Shown: piece by piece, positions 43,873 through 53,400 of the stretch
How the letters are laid out: each line of letters opens with the position of its first letter
How positions within the stretch are numbered: the stretch's first letter is position 1
Assembly (NCBI GenBank): GCA_002168225.1
Contig: NHBH01000009.1
Span: forward strand, 721,115 to 785,114
Direction of reading: 5' to 3'
DNA from: Micavibrio sp. TMED2
GTDB taxonomy: Bacteria > Pseudomonadota > Alphaproteobacteria > TMED2
DNA: 64,000 nt
Position numbers and translations under genes: made by a program
The notes under the pieces: model-generated
What the model saw: the letters and a program-made list of their open reading frames with translations, nothing else
Database searches by the model: none
What the model was told of the DNA's origin: nothing

Positions 43873-44232
43873 GGCTTGATTTCCATCCCTCAAGAACATG
43901 GCCGCGACGTATACCGGGACCGATAAACGACATTCTGCCGTTCCGGTCGGGGCACGTGCCACAGCACTCGCCGGGTATGAAGCATAAAGCGTGCCAATTC
44001 CAGTCAGCCCCGGTTATCCGGGAAATATATTGATGGTTGTCGGACGCTGCAGATGCCGAAGCTGTACAGCAGGCAATTTTTGTCACGCCGGGAAGGCCGG
44101 GCCATGCGAGGGAGTGGGGCACTCAGCATTTTGTTGTGGGGCATGATGGGGTACACTGGCGACAGATGTTCAATGAATATCCGGTCGGGGGCGACCCGGT
44201 CTGAAAATGCTCACTAAACAGGAAGTTTCTCA
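43873..44232. other. Divergent intergenic region flgF / fliL
   Basis: About 360 bases. It holds the sigma-54 promoter of flgF. On the plus side no -24/-12 or good -35/-10 pair was recognised before fliL. A second weak minus-strand sequence, CGTGACAAAAATTGC (44072-44086), has a -12 but no -24 GG. Confidence 0.5.
43982..43996 (-). promoter_or_regulatory. Sigma-54 promoter of flgF-flgG-flgA-flgH
   Basis: Minus-strand TGGCACGCTTTATGC: a perfect -24 and a -12 with one mismatch (ATGC). It leaves a leader of about 100 bases before flgF, longer than at the other sites. Confidence 0.82.
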
Positions 44233-44778
44233 ATGTCGGATTTGGCAGTTGATGATGGTGATGAACTGGAAGAATTGTCGCGGACCAAAGTCGGTGGCAA
44301 ACGGGTTCTGCTGATTGTTGTGGCCCTTCTGGTTCTGCTGCTGGGCGGCGGCGCTGCGGCGTTTTTCACCGGTATGCTCGACCCGCTGCTGGGCGGTTCC
44401 GAGGAGATGGCCGAGGATGGTGGTCATGGTGCTGCCGATGGTGAGCATGGCGAGGAAGGCGGGGAAAAACTTGCCGGTATTTTCTACGATATCGACAACA
44501 TGCTGGTGAACCTGAATACCCCTGGCCGCCAGCCCCGATTCTTGAAAATGAGCATCAGCATCGAGCTTGAGAACCAGTCAGATGTGGCGCGATTGGAACA
44601 GTTGCTGCCCAGAGTGAATGACCAGTTCCAGACCTATCTGCGTGAATTGCGGGTCGAGGATCTGCAGGGCTCGGCAGGTATTTACCGGCTGCGGCAGGAA
44701 TTGCTGGCCCGGGTCAGTCAGGCGATCTATCCGGCCAAGGTTCGTAACGTGTTGTTCCGCGAGATGCTGATCCAGTAA
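44233..44778 (+). CDS. fliL: Flagellar basal-body protein FliL
   Basis: Single-pass membrane protein (181 aa) next to the stator. A cytoplasmic N terminus (about 1-25) precedes a transmembrane helix (VLLIVVALLVLLLGGGAAAFF). An acidic His-rich linker follows, then the periplasmic FliL domain with DNMLVNLNTPGRQPRFLKM, ending in the typical VRNVLFREMLIQ. It precedes fliM by about 165 bases. Confidence 0.93.
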   Translation: MSDLAVDDGDELEELSRTKVGGKRVLLIVVALLVLLLGGGAAAFFTGMLDPLLGGSEEMAEDGGHGAADGEHGEEGGEKLAGIFYDIDNMLVNLNTPGRQPRFLKMSISIELENQSDVARLEQLLPRVNDQFQTYLRELRVEDLQGSAGIYRLRQELLARVSQAIYPAKVRNVLFREMLIQ

Positions 44779-44943
44779 CCGGCAATAGTGGTGAGATCAG
44801 TTGCAGGCTGTTGGCGAGAGGGGCTGGCAGCGCTGTAAAAGCCGGGGTTTGATAAAAACGGTACGGTTTGTGCATGTGGCAACGAAATTGAGCGATGGGC
44901 ACCGGCACAGGCCGGTAACGACTTTAAGTAGGGCGAGGTTGAT

Positions 44944-46008
44944 ATGAGTGATGTCGATGGAATGAGCGAGGAGGAACGCCTTGCCGCCGAATGGGCTGCT
45001 CTTGCCGAGGATGATGACGAATTCGGTGACGGCGAAGCCCCCACGCGGGTCCTCAATCAGGACGAGATCGACAGTCTTCTCGGGTTCGATCAGGACGGCG
45101 ACGATGATTCCGAAACCTCCGGGGTCAAGGCGCTGGTCAACTCGGCCCTCGTCAACTACGAGCGTCTGCCGATGCTCGAGGTCGTGTTCGACCGGGTCGT
45201 CCGGTTGCTCTCGACCAGCCTGCGTAACTTCACCTCGGATAACGTCGAGGTCAGTTTTGACCAGATTACCTCGGTCCGGTTTGGCGATTACCTGAACTCG
45301 ATCCCGCTGCCGGCCATGTTGGCGGTGTTTCAGGCCGAGGAATGGGACAATTACGGCCTGCTGGTGATCGATAGCGCTCTGATCTATTCGATCGTTGATG
45401 TTCTGCTCGGCGGTCGTCGTGGTACCGCGGCGATGCGTATTGAGGGGCGGCCCTATACGACCATCGAACGCAATCTGGTCGAGCGTATGGTGCATGTGGT
45501 GCTGGCGGATATTTCCGCTGCTTTCGATCCGCTGTCGCCGGTGACATTCCGTTTCGACCGTCTGGAAACCAACCCGCGCTTTGCCGCGATTGCCCGACCT
45601 GCAAACGCCGGTGTGATTGCCAAGTTCCGTATTGATATGGAAGACCGCGGTGGCCGGATGGAGTTGATGCTGCCCTATGCGACGCTGGAGCCGATCCGCG
45701 AATTGCTGCTGCAGATGTTCATGGGTGAGAAGTTCGGTCGTGACTCCATCTGGGAGGAACACCTTGCCGGACAGCTTTACCGTACCGATATTGAACTCAG
45801 TGCCGTGCTCGGCGAAATGACCGTGCGCCTGAGCGATCTGATCAACTGGACGCCGGGTACGCAGATACTGCTCCCCAATGGGCCGGAGCATCTGATTGAT
45901 CTGCGCTGCGGTGACCGGACCATGTTCCTTGCCCGTATGGGCCAGAAGAATGGCAAGATCGCCGTCAAGATCGAGCATGATGTTGATGACGACAAGGATG
46001 ATGAATAA
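44944..46008 (+). CDS. fliM: Flagellar motor switch protein FliM
   Basis: C-ring protein (354 aa) that binds phosphorylated CheY. The CheY-binding segment LNQDEIDSLLGFD is near residue 37-49, after an acidic N terminus. The middle CheC-like domain (about 70-250) and the C-terminal FliN-like domain (about 270-345, LSAVLGEMTVRLSDLINW) follow. A gaggt site precedes the ATG. It heads the run of motor and chemotaxis output genes. Confidence 0.96.
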   Translation: MSDVDGMSEEERLAAEWAALAEDDDEFGDGEAPTRVLNQDEIDSLLGFDQDGDDDSETSGVKALVNSALVNYERLPMLEVVFDRVVRLLSTSLRNFTSDNVEVSFDQITSVRFGDYLNSIPLPAMLAVFQAEEWDNYGLLVIDSALIYSIVDVLLGGRRGTAAMRIEGRPYTTIERNLVERMVHVVLADISAAFDPLSPVTFRFDRLETNPRFAAIARPANAGVIAKFRIDMEDRGGRMELMLPYATLEPIRELLLQMFMGEKFGRDSIWEEHLAGQLYRTDIELSAVLGEMTVRLSDLINWTPGTQILLPNGPEHLIDLRCGDRTMFLARMGQKNGKIAVKIEHDVDDDKDDE

Positions 46009-46114
46009 CGCCCGGATTTGCTGCTGTGAGAGGGGCAGGGCGATATTCGTTTCGTGACAATGCGGTGTTGATGATTGGCCGCGACTTTAACCAAATCATC
46101 AGGAGGGGCGCCTA

Positions 46115-46702
46115 ATGGGCAATATTATCAATCTGGTACTCGACATTGTTATCATCGTGCTGTTGGTGGTGGCGATCATCCAGTGCGTTCGCCTGTGGCG
46201 TAAACTCTCTGTCTTCAACGAGAGCCGGAAGGAGATGGATGCCACGATCCGTCAATTCTTCGAGGCCTCCGCAAAAGCCGAACTGGCCATCCGCAATTTC
46301 CAGAAATCCGCCGGTGATACCTCGCAGAAGCTGGATGGCGATACCAAGCGCGCCCAGTTGCTCAGCGATGAGCTGAAACTGATGATCGAGAGTGGCAACG
46401 GTCTCGCCGAACGGCTGGAGAGCGTTGTGGAGCAGGGGCGCAAGGTGCCGGGTTATGGCACCCAGCCTGCCTTTGTGCCCAATGATGACAATACCGGCGT
46501 ACTCGATACGACACCGCCGGCACCGGCCCTGTCAAAGCCCGATGCGCCAGCGGACAAACAGTCGCCGGCACCGGGATCAATCGAGGCCGCAGCCGATGCG
46601 GAAGGTGATGAGGGCGAACGCGGCAAGAGTGGCGGCGGTCGTCAGGAAGGCCGCAGCCGGGCCGAACAGGAACTGCTGCGCGCGCTGCAGAACATGCGGT
46701 AA
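46115..46702 (+). CDS. Membrane-anchored coiled-coil protein (DUF6468-like)
   Basis: 195-residue protein with one N-terminal transmembrane helix (about 5-25). A coiled coil (about 28-105) includes LSVFNESRKEMDATIRQFFE and LSDELKLMIESGNGLAERL. The tail is Pro/Ala/Gly-rich. I believe it belongs to the uncharacterised DUF6468 family found in alphaproteobacterial flagellar clusters, but cannot verify the assignment. It lies between fliM and motE with gaggggcgcc before its ATG, suggesting a motor-associated role. Function unknown. Confidence 0.7.
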   Translation: MGNIINLVLDIVIIVLLVVAIIQCVRLWRKLSVFNESRKEMDATIRQFFEASAKAELAIRNFQKSAGDTSQKLDGDTKRAQLLSDELKLMIESGNGLAERLESVVEQGRKVPGYGTQPAFVPNDDNTGVLDTTPPAPALSKPDAPADKQSPAPGSIEAAADAEGDEGERGKSGGGRQEGRSRAEQELLRALQNMR

Positions 46703-46750
46703 AATGGAACCATCCTCTTTGAACAACCGCCCGGGGAAGGCGATACAGTC

Positions 46751-47473
46751 ATGATACCTTCAATTCGATTGCTGCCTGCACTCATCATCGTGTGCTTCAT
46801 TGTCATGGGGCTGCGCGTTGTCAATGTCGTGACCGGCGAGAGCATTTCCCATGACCCGTTCGATTTCAACGCCGAGGTGACCCTGTCCCAGGCCCGTGCT
46901 GCGGATGGTGATGAGGTCGCCGATGAGGCCATTGACGGGAATGAGGAAACCATGGGCGAGGGCGGACAGGTTGCCGCCATGGACGCCGGTGATGAAGCGG
47001 TTGCCGAGGGGGATGACGAGGACCTCTGGTTCGATCCCGAAAATCGTGAGTTGACCCGTGCCGAGTTGCGGCTGCTGCAGGAACTGTCCGAGCGTCGTCA
47101 GGATCTGGCGCGCCGGGAGCAGCAGTTGGACCAGCGCGAGGCATTGCTTGAAGCCGCGGAATCCCGGTTCGAGCAGAAATTTGCCGAGCTGGCGGGCTTG
47201 CGTGATCAGTTGCAGGTGCTGCTGAAACAGCATGACAGCCAGCAGGAAGCGCAACTCAACAGCCTCGTCAAAATCTATGAGAGCATGAAGCCGAAGGACG
47301 CCGCGCGGATTTTCGACACGCTCGATATGGATGTGCTGCTTGACGTTGTCATGCGCATGAAAGAAGCGCGCTCTGCTGCCGTTCTGGCCGAAATGACCCC
47401 GGATCGTGCCAAGGAAGTCACCCTGCAACTGGCCGATCAGCGCAACCTGCCTGAGCCGGTTGTGTTGGAATGA
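46751..47473 (+). CDS. motE: MotE-like motility protein (MgtE N-domain type)
   Basis: 240-residue protein with an N-terminal hydrophobic anchor (about 5-22) and an acidic linker. A long coiled coil (about 90-165) contains ELSERRQDLARREQQLDQRE. The C-terminal region (about 170-235) resembles the MgtE intracellular N domain (YESMKPKDAARIFDTLDMDVLLDVVMRMKEARSAAVLAEM). MotE in Sinorhizobium is a periplasmic chaperone for MotC, and related proteins are common beside fliM and stators. A role in stator assembly is inferred. Confidence 0.8.
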   Translation: MIPSIRLLPALIIVCFIVMGLRVVNVVTGESISHDPFDFNAEVTLSQARAADGDEVADEAIDGNEETMGEGGQVAAMDAGDEAVAEGDDEDLWFDPENRELTRAELRLLQELSERRQDLARREQQLDQREALLEAAESRFEQKFAELAGLRDQLQVLLKQHDSQQEAQLNSLVKIYESMKPKDAARIFDTLDMDVLLDVVMRMKEARSAAVLAEMTPDRAKEVTLQLADQRNLPEPVVLE

Positions 47474-47719
47474 GGTCACCCGCTGCGGTTTTAGCGTCAG
47501 AAATCATTCGATATTCAAGAATTTTACTCGACTTTAAGGTTTAGCGGGTTAGGCTCTCAGTGTAATAATTTTTCGACTGGGTTTCTGCCCGACATGATCG
47601 GTAGTTGTGAGGCGTTACGCTACAGTGCAATCCGAATGATCCGCGGGATCGCTGTTCAACAGGGGATTGCAGGCGTATCGGACCGGTTTTGTTGGTCTCT
47701 TGTGTGATGGAGTTTATCA

Positions 47720-48106
47720 ATGGCCGTTGACTTGAATATGCCAATTCTGGTGGTCGACGATTACAAGACAATGTTGCGTATTATTGGCAACCTGCTGAAA
47801 CAGATCGGTTTTCAGCAGATTGACGAGGCAACCGACGGCGCAACGGCTTTGGCCAAGTTGCGCGACAAGGATTATGGGCTGATCATTTCCGACTGGAACA
47901 TGGAGCCAATGACCGGTCTGCAGCTGCTGAAAGAAGTGCGCGCCGACAATCGCCTGTCAAAAACGCCGTTCATTATGATTACGGCTGAAAGTAAAACCGA
48001 GAACGTTGTCGCCGCAAAAGCTGCAGGCGTAACCAACTATATCGTCAAGCCTTTCAATGCCGAAACGCTGAAACAGAAAATCGGCGCTGTTTTCGGTAGT
48101 TTTTAA
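47720..48106 (+). CDS. cheY: CheY response regulator (cheZ-linked)
   Basis: 128-residue single receiver domain. The acidic pair is in ILVVDDYKTM, the acceptor Asp in IISDWNMEPMTG, Thr in IMITAES and Lys in IVKPFN. It resembles enteric CheY more closely than the copy in the che operon (both share the DWNM motif). Its position 150 bases before cheZ suggests it is the CheZ substrate. A ggag site precedes the ATG by 8 bases. Confidence 0.94.
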   Translation: MAVDLNMPILVVDDYKTMLRIIGNLLKQIGFQQIDEATDGATALAKLRDKDYGLIISDWNMEPMTGLQLLKEVRADNRLSKTPFIMITAESKTENVVAAKAAGVTNYIVKPFNAETLKQKIGAVFGSF

Positions 48107-48253
48107 TCGGTCCCAAACTATTGTTATTGGGACACGTGATTTGGTGCCTTGCCTTAAAGAATGCGCAGTTTGCGCGATATTGCTGGGCTTGGCGGCAAGT
48201 CGCCTCTAGTATGTACTGCAGACGTGTTAGAGGTATAAAGTACGAAGGTATCT

Positions 48254-48952
48254 ATGGCAGCGCATGACGGTAATACCGGATCGCCGGAAAAAACGGGCAA
48301 GGACGGACGTCCATTGCCGGAGAAGATCATTGAAGCGCATCGGCAATCCGGTGCGCCTTTAACACGTGATGACGTTGCCTCAATCGTCTCAAGCGTTATC
48401 GGCACCATGGATGGCGACTTGCGCGCCACCAATGTGAAGCTGTATTCCGAACTCGACGCCATCGCCCAGTATATCAAGGCTGCCAAGCTTGAGATCGCTG
48501 CCATTCAGCCGGTTGAACGGCAGATGACGGATATTTCAAACGCATCTGATGAACTCGATGCCGTGGTTGCTGCGACCGAAGATGCCACCAGTTCCATTCT
48601 TGATGCCTGCGAGCAGATCGAGGGGGTGGTTACAGAGATCCCGGAAGGTCATGCCCGTGACGGCGTGGTGGACGGGGTCACCAAAATCTATGAGAGCTGT
48701 AATTTCCAGGACATTACAGGCCAGCGCATCGCCAAGGTGGTACGCACGCTGAAGCATCTGGAAAACCGCATTGATGAATTGCTGGATGTGTTCGGCAATG
48801 CACCGATGCCGACCACCACCACCGAGAAAGAGGTTGAGGACGTCAGTCTGGAAGATGACGAGCGTCTGAAACTGCTCAACGGTCCAGCCTTGCCGGGCGC
48901 TGCTATCGATCAGGATCAGATTGATAAGCTTTTGGCCGATCTTGACAATTAA
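48254..48952 (+). CDS. cheZ: Protein phosphatase CheZ
   Basis: CheZ (232 aa) dephosphorylates CheY. A long helical hairpin includes the active-site signature YESCNFQDITGQRIAKV, whose catalytic Gln corresponds to that of E. coli CheZ (FQDLTGQ). The C-terminal peptide IDQDQIDKLLADLDN matches the CheY-binding tail of CheZ. Many Alphaproteobacteria lack CheZ and use a second CheY as phosphate sink, so its presence is informative. It is in line with cheY and followed by the two motB-like genes. Confidence 0.93.
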   Translation: MAAHDGNTGSPEKTGKDGRPLPEKIIEAHRQSGAPLTRDDVASIVSSVIGTMDGDLRATNVKLYSELDAIAQYIKAAKLEIAAIQPVERQMTDISNASDELDAVVAATEDATSSILDACEQIEGVVTEIPEGHARDGVVDGVTKIYESCNFQDITGQRIAKVVRTLKHLENRIDELLDVFGNAPMPTTTTEKEVEDVSLEDDERLKLLNGPALPGAAIDQDQIDKLLADLDN

Positions 48953-48963
48953 AGGTCGGGCTC

Positions 48964-49665
48964 ATGGCCATTTCAGCACCAGAGGAAGCATCGAGCGGCG
49001 GGGGCACCGGCTCCTCCACGGTACTGGCACTGGCGCTGTTCCTGCTCTTGCTGGCATTCTTTATTCTGCTGGTGGCGATTTCGAAATTCGAAACCGAGAA
49101 GATTGATCAGGTCCTGTTCAGCCTCGATGAGGTCTTTGAAGTTCAGCCGGAAATGCTTTTGAGCAATCAGGCAGTAACATCTCGCGACGGTAATCTAAGT
49201 CAGCAACAGACCTTCTTTGAAGTGGTCGACAAACTGTTTCGCGATGAATTGCAGTTCGCCAAGGTGCGGGTTGTCACCGAAGGCGATCAGATGATCGTCG
49301 CCGTGCCACTCGATGCGGTGTTTGAGCCGGACAGCATGGAGTTGCGGGTTGAGACCGCCGGATTGATGGGCCGCCTGTCTGAAACCCTTAAGAAGCAGAT
49401 TGATGGTGCTCGCTATCATCTGGACATGATTATCCCGCTTGGTCTTTCCGCCTCTGATCGTGATCTGGCCGTACGGCGGGGTGGACGTTTTGCCCGTGCC
49501 CTGACTGCCTATGGTGCGCCGGGCTATGCAATCTCCATCGGTGTGCGTCAGCGGTTGCGCAATGAGGTGCATTTCTATTTCGAGGTGCGCGATATCGGTT
49601 CCGATGTCCTGTTTACCGGTCTGGTAAATCCCGATCCGGCAGGGGAGGGCAGTGATGCGCAGTGA
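48964..49665 (+). CDS. MotB-like protein lacking the channel aspartate
   Basis: 233 residues: a short Ser/Gly-rich N terminus, one transmembrane helix (VLALALFLLLLAFFILLVAIS) and a degenerate OmpA-like domain (about 80-220) with PLDAVFEPDSMELR and RGGRFARALTAYGAPGYAI. Aligned with the following motB, the ion-channel Asp (Asp29 there) is Ala24 here. The peptidoglycan-binding Asp/Arg motifs are also poorly kept. It overlaps the next gene by 11 bases, so the pair is coupled. Whether it is a stator subunit, a plug or an accessory protein is unknown. Confidence 0.8.
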   Translation: MAISAPEEASSGGGTGSSTVLALALFLLLLAFFILLVAISKFETEKIDQVLFSLDEVFEVQPEMLLSNQAVTSRDGNLSQQQTFFEVVDKLFRDELQFAKVRVVTEGDQMIVAVPLDAVFEPDSMELRVETAGLMGRLSETLKKQIDGARYHLDMIIPLGLSASDRDLAVRRGGRFARALTAYGAPGYAISIGVRQRLRNEVHFYFEVRDIGSDVLFTGLVNPDPAGEGSDAQ

Positions 49666-50386
49666 GGGGATGAATACCGCAGCCCAGCTGACCAGCGTTC
49701 AGGAAGGTGATGCGCCCGCCTGGATGGTGACCTTCACCGATCTGGTCTGTCTGATGCTGACCTTCTTCGTCATGCTGTTTGCCATGTCAGTGCCGGATGA
49801 GGATACCTGGAAAGAGGTGACCTCGGCGCTGACCCTGTCGGACCAGCCGATCATCGAGGATCCCGACACGCCGGTCCGACCCGATGCCGAGCGCAATGTC
49901 ACGGTTGTTGATATTCCGCAGGCCGCCAGCCTCGATTATCTCGCCTCGCTGCTGCATGAGAAGCTGAGCGAGGTTGATGATGCGCCGAAGGTGCTTATCA
50001 ATCGTACTGCTGAAGGGCTGATTATTTCCCTGCCTGGCGATGCGTTGTTTGAGGCAGCCAGCGCTGAATTGAGTGCGGATGGTCGGGATGCGGTGCAGCC
50101 GATTGCCCAGTTGCTCGGGGGAATCGAAAACCAGGTTCGGCTGTTTGGCCATGCCGATCCGACCCCGCTGCGCAATGGCACCTATCCGTCGAACTGGGAA
50201 TTGTCACTGGCCCGTGCCGTGACTGTCGGGCGCTATCTGCGCTCCAGCGGTTATCGGGAAGACATGGTAATCGCGGGTATGGGCGACGGACGCTATGGTG
50301 ATCTGGCGACCTCGATCCCGGAAGCCGAGCGTTACAAGCTCGCCCGCCGTGTTGATATTCTGATCGACCCTGAAGCAACACAATAG
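49655..50386 (+). CDS. motB: Flagellar stator protein MotB
   Basis: 243-residue stator subunit. The membrane helix begins WMVTFTDLVCLMLTFFVMLFAMS, with the conserved channel Asp at residue 29. An OmpA/MotB domain (about 105-235) has ISLPGDALFEAASAEL, the peptidoglycan-binding VRLFGHADPTPL and NWELSLARAVTVGRYL, and ends YKLARRVDILID. The ATG has ggagg 6 bases upstream, inside the end of the previous gene. Its likely channel partner is MotA at 14944. Confidence 0.92.
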   Translation: MRSEGMNTAAQLTSVQEGDAPAWMVTFTDLVCLMLTFFVMLFAMSVPDEDTWKEVTSALTLSDQPIIEDPDTPVRPDAERNVTVVDIPQAASLDYLASLLHEKLSEVDDAPKVLINRTAEGLIISLPGDALFEAASAELSADGRDAVQPIAQLLGGIENQVRLFGHADPTPLRNGTYPSNWELSLARAVTVGRYLRSSGYREDMVIAGMGDGRYGDLATSIPEAERYKLARRVDILIDPEATQ

Positions 50387-50498
50387 CCATTCCTTGCCAC
50401 GCAACGTACCATATGGTCTCTAGACTTCATTGTCTTGGACTAGGATCAGTGACGCAGGAAAGGCCATAGCCCGGCTACCGATGGGCAGGATTGTTGAC

Positions 50499-53400
50499 GT
50501 GAAGAACCCCGAAACGCAGAACAGGGCAAATCAGCAGGCAGCACCATTGCGCCATTGGCTCTTGAATGGCGTTGCCTTGTCGGTTCTGTCGGTTGCACTC
50601 GCCTCGGTGCCGATGACTGCACGGGCGCAGGATCAGAGGCCGATTGACCTCCTGCAATCTCCTTCCGCCCAATCCTCTCCGGCTCCGGCAGCTGCGTCTG
50701 CCGAAACAGGCAATGTTCAGGGCGTTGACAGCAATGTCCGCCCGCTTACCGATGCCGAGGCGATTGAGCAGATCAACAATGACGGTGCTCTCGCTGTTAC
50801 CGCACAGGCGACACCGCCAGCTACCCGACCACAGGCAACGGCACCCGCAGCCCCGGTAGAGGGTGCGATTGTTGTTCGGGCCGGCAAACATCCCGGGTTC
50901 GAGCGTCTGGTCTTTGATTGGCCGGAGACGGTTGATTATCAGCTGGATCGGCAGGGCGATCGCCTGACGGTCCGGTTTGACCAGCCGGGCGAGCCGGATT
51001 TACGCGCCGTTGCCTTCATGGAGTTGCAACTGGCGACATCGGTTGTGTCCACGGGCACGGCAAATGCCATGGCGCTCAGCATGAGCATCCCGGCAGATGC
51101 CGAAATCCGCGACTTCCGGCTCGATACCAAGGTGGTGGTCGATATCGTTGGCCAGCCGTCGAACACACAACCGGTGGTCCGGCAATCGGTACAGGTACCG
51201 GCACCTGCCGCAGCACCAAGCCCCACAGCACCGGTGCCGGATCAGCGTCCGGCTGTAACTGCAGGGACGTCCGCGCAAACGGCGGTGGCAACACCATCGG
51301 CGCCGATCACTCAGCAGGCAGGAACGCCGCTGGTCAATAATGAACCAGCAGAACCGGCGGAAACGCCCGAGGCACAGGAACTCGTGCTGCCACGGGCGCC
51401 GGATCAGGAATCCGTTGATCTGACGGTTGTCGAGGGCGAGGCTAGCGATGAGAATCAGATCGCGGCCCAGACAACCAGTATTCGTATTGATCCCAATGTG
51501 CCGACCGCGGCGGCGATCTTTGCCCGTGCAGATGCGCTCTGGATTGCCTTCAGCCTGCCAGACCTTGACGTGACGCCCCTGATCGAGGGACCTGCCGCCA
51601 GTCAGGTGCGCCGTGCCGATGTCTTCCGTCTGGAAAATGGCATGGCCTACCGCTTCCCGCTGCCTCCCGGCCTTTACCCCCGTGCAGAACTGGATGGTCG
51701 GGTTTGGGAGGTCAATCTATCTCCGATCGTAACACCAACGCCAACCGCCCGGATTGAGATCGAGGGCAGCGAGGTATCGGCGGGCAAACGTCTCAGCATC
51801 GGCATGGATGTATCCGGCGTGGTCATGGAACTGGAAGATCCACTGATAGGCGACCGGTTGTTCCTGGTCCCGGCCAACAAGGCCGGCGTGGCTGTGCGTG
51901 AAGCGCGCCGCTTGCCGGAGCTGGAGTTTATCCCAGCGGTGCAGGGCGCGGTGATCCGTCCGCTGATTGATGATCTGGAAGTTACCGCCGGCACGGAAAC
52001 GGTAAAGGTTCAGGCACCTGAAGGCCTGTTGCTGTCTGCGTCACGCAGTGACTTGCTCGGTGCGGCAACACAGGGCGCACCGACAGTTGATGGTCTCAAG
52101 CTGTTTGATCTTGAAGAATGGCAACGCGGACCAATGGCTGCCTTCGAGGGCAACCGAATACAATTGCAGCAGGATATCTCCGAGATTCCGCTCAGCGAAC
52201 GCGCGCCTTATTACCTCGATTTGGCCAGACTGTATTTTGCCCATGGTTTCGGTGCCGAGGCGACAGGGTTGATCCGACTTGCGGTCGAGATAATGCCGGA
52301 ACTTGGAGAGCAGCCCGAGGTGCGTGCCTTGCGTGGTGCAGCCATGGCCTTGCGCGGTGATGGTGCCGAAGCGCTTGCCGATCTGGAAATCGAAGCGCTG
52401 AATATTCATCCTGAAGCAGCGCTCTGGCGTGGTGTGGCTCTGACCCGTCTCGGACGATGGGCACAGGCCGGGCAACAATTTCTGCAATCCGGTGATCTGA
52501 TCCTGTCTTATCCAAATGGCCTGTATCGAGAGATCGCCGGTTTGATGGCAGAGGCTCTGCTCGTTGTTGATGAAGTGGATGTAGCAGAGGCTATTGTGAA
52601 CGAACTGAGCCGTCGTAGTGCTGAGATTTCGGTCAATCAGGCTGCCATCAACTATTTGCGTGGTGACATTGCACTGCGCCAGGGCCTTCTGGAAGATGGC
52701 CAGAGCCTTTGGAAGCAGGTTGCGGATGAAGGAAAAGACCAGCTCTATCGGGTCAAGGCCCGTCTCGGCCTGATTGAATCTGAACTGGCTGCTGGTGCGA
52801 TCACCAAGGAAGAGGCGATCCCGTCGCTGGAGCAACTGCGCTTTGCCTGGCGCGGCGATACGCTTGAACTGGCGATCCTGCGCCGCCTCGGGGTGCTCTA
52901 TCTCGATACCGGTGATTACTTTGGCGGTTTTGAACTGCTGCGTCGTGCGGCGGGCTATTTCCCTGGCAGTACACAGTCACAGGCCCTGACCGCCGATCTG
53001 GCACAGGCCTTCCGCCGTCTCTATGTGGACGGTGAGGCGGATCAGATGTCGCCGATCGAGGCCTATGGTCTGTTCGATGAGTTCCGAGAGCTGAACCCGC
53101 TCGGCGATACCGGTGACAAGGTTATTCAGCGTCTGGCCGAGCGCCTGATCAGTGTTGATCTGCTCGGTGAGGCCGCCGAATTGCTGCAACAGCAGGTTGA
53201 GTTCCGGGCGCTTGGTCTCGAAAAATCCCGCCTTGGTGCGCGCCTTGCCGGTGTCCGCCTGCTGGACGATCTGCCGGAACTGGCGCTGGAGGCGCTGGAG
53301 CTGAGCGTGGTCGATGAGCCGCTGCCGATTGAACTGTCCAGCGAACGCACCCTGCTTGAGGGTAGGGCCTATCAGCAGATGGGCGAGCCGGATCAGGCAC

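Noticed and set aside
44797..45978. 393-residue minus-strand open frame over fliM
   Set aside because: His/Gln/Arg-rich antisense composition typical of a shadow; fliM on the plus strand is unambiguous.
48110..48133. Seven-base inverted repeat after cheY as terminator
   Set aside because: AT-containing stem with no T run afterwards; too weak to call.
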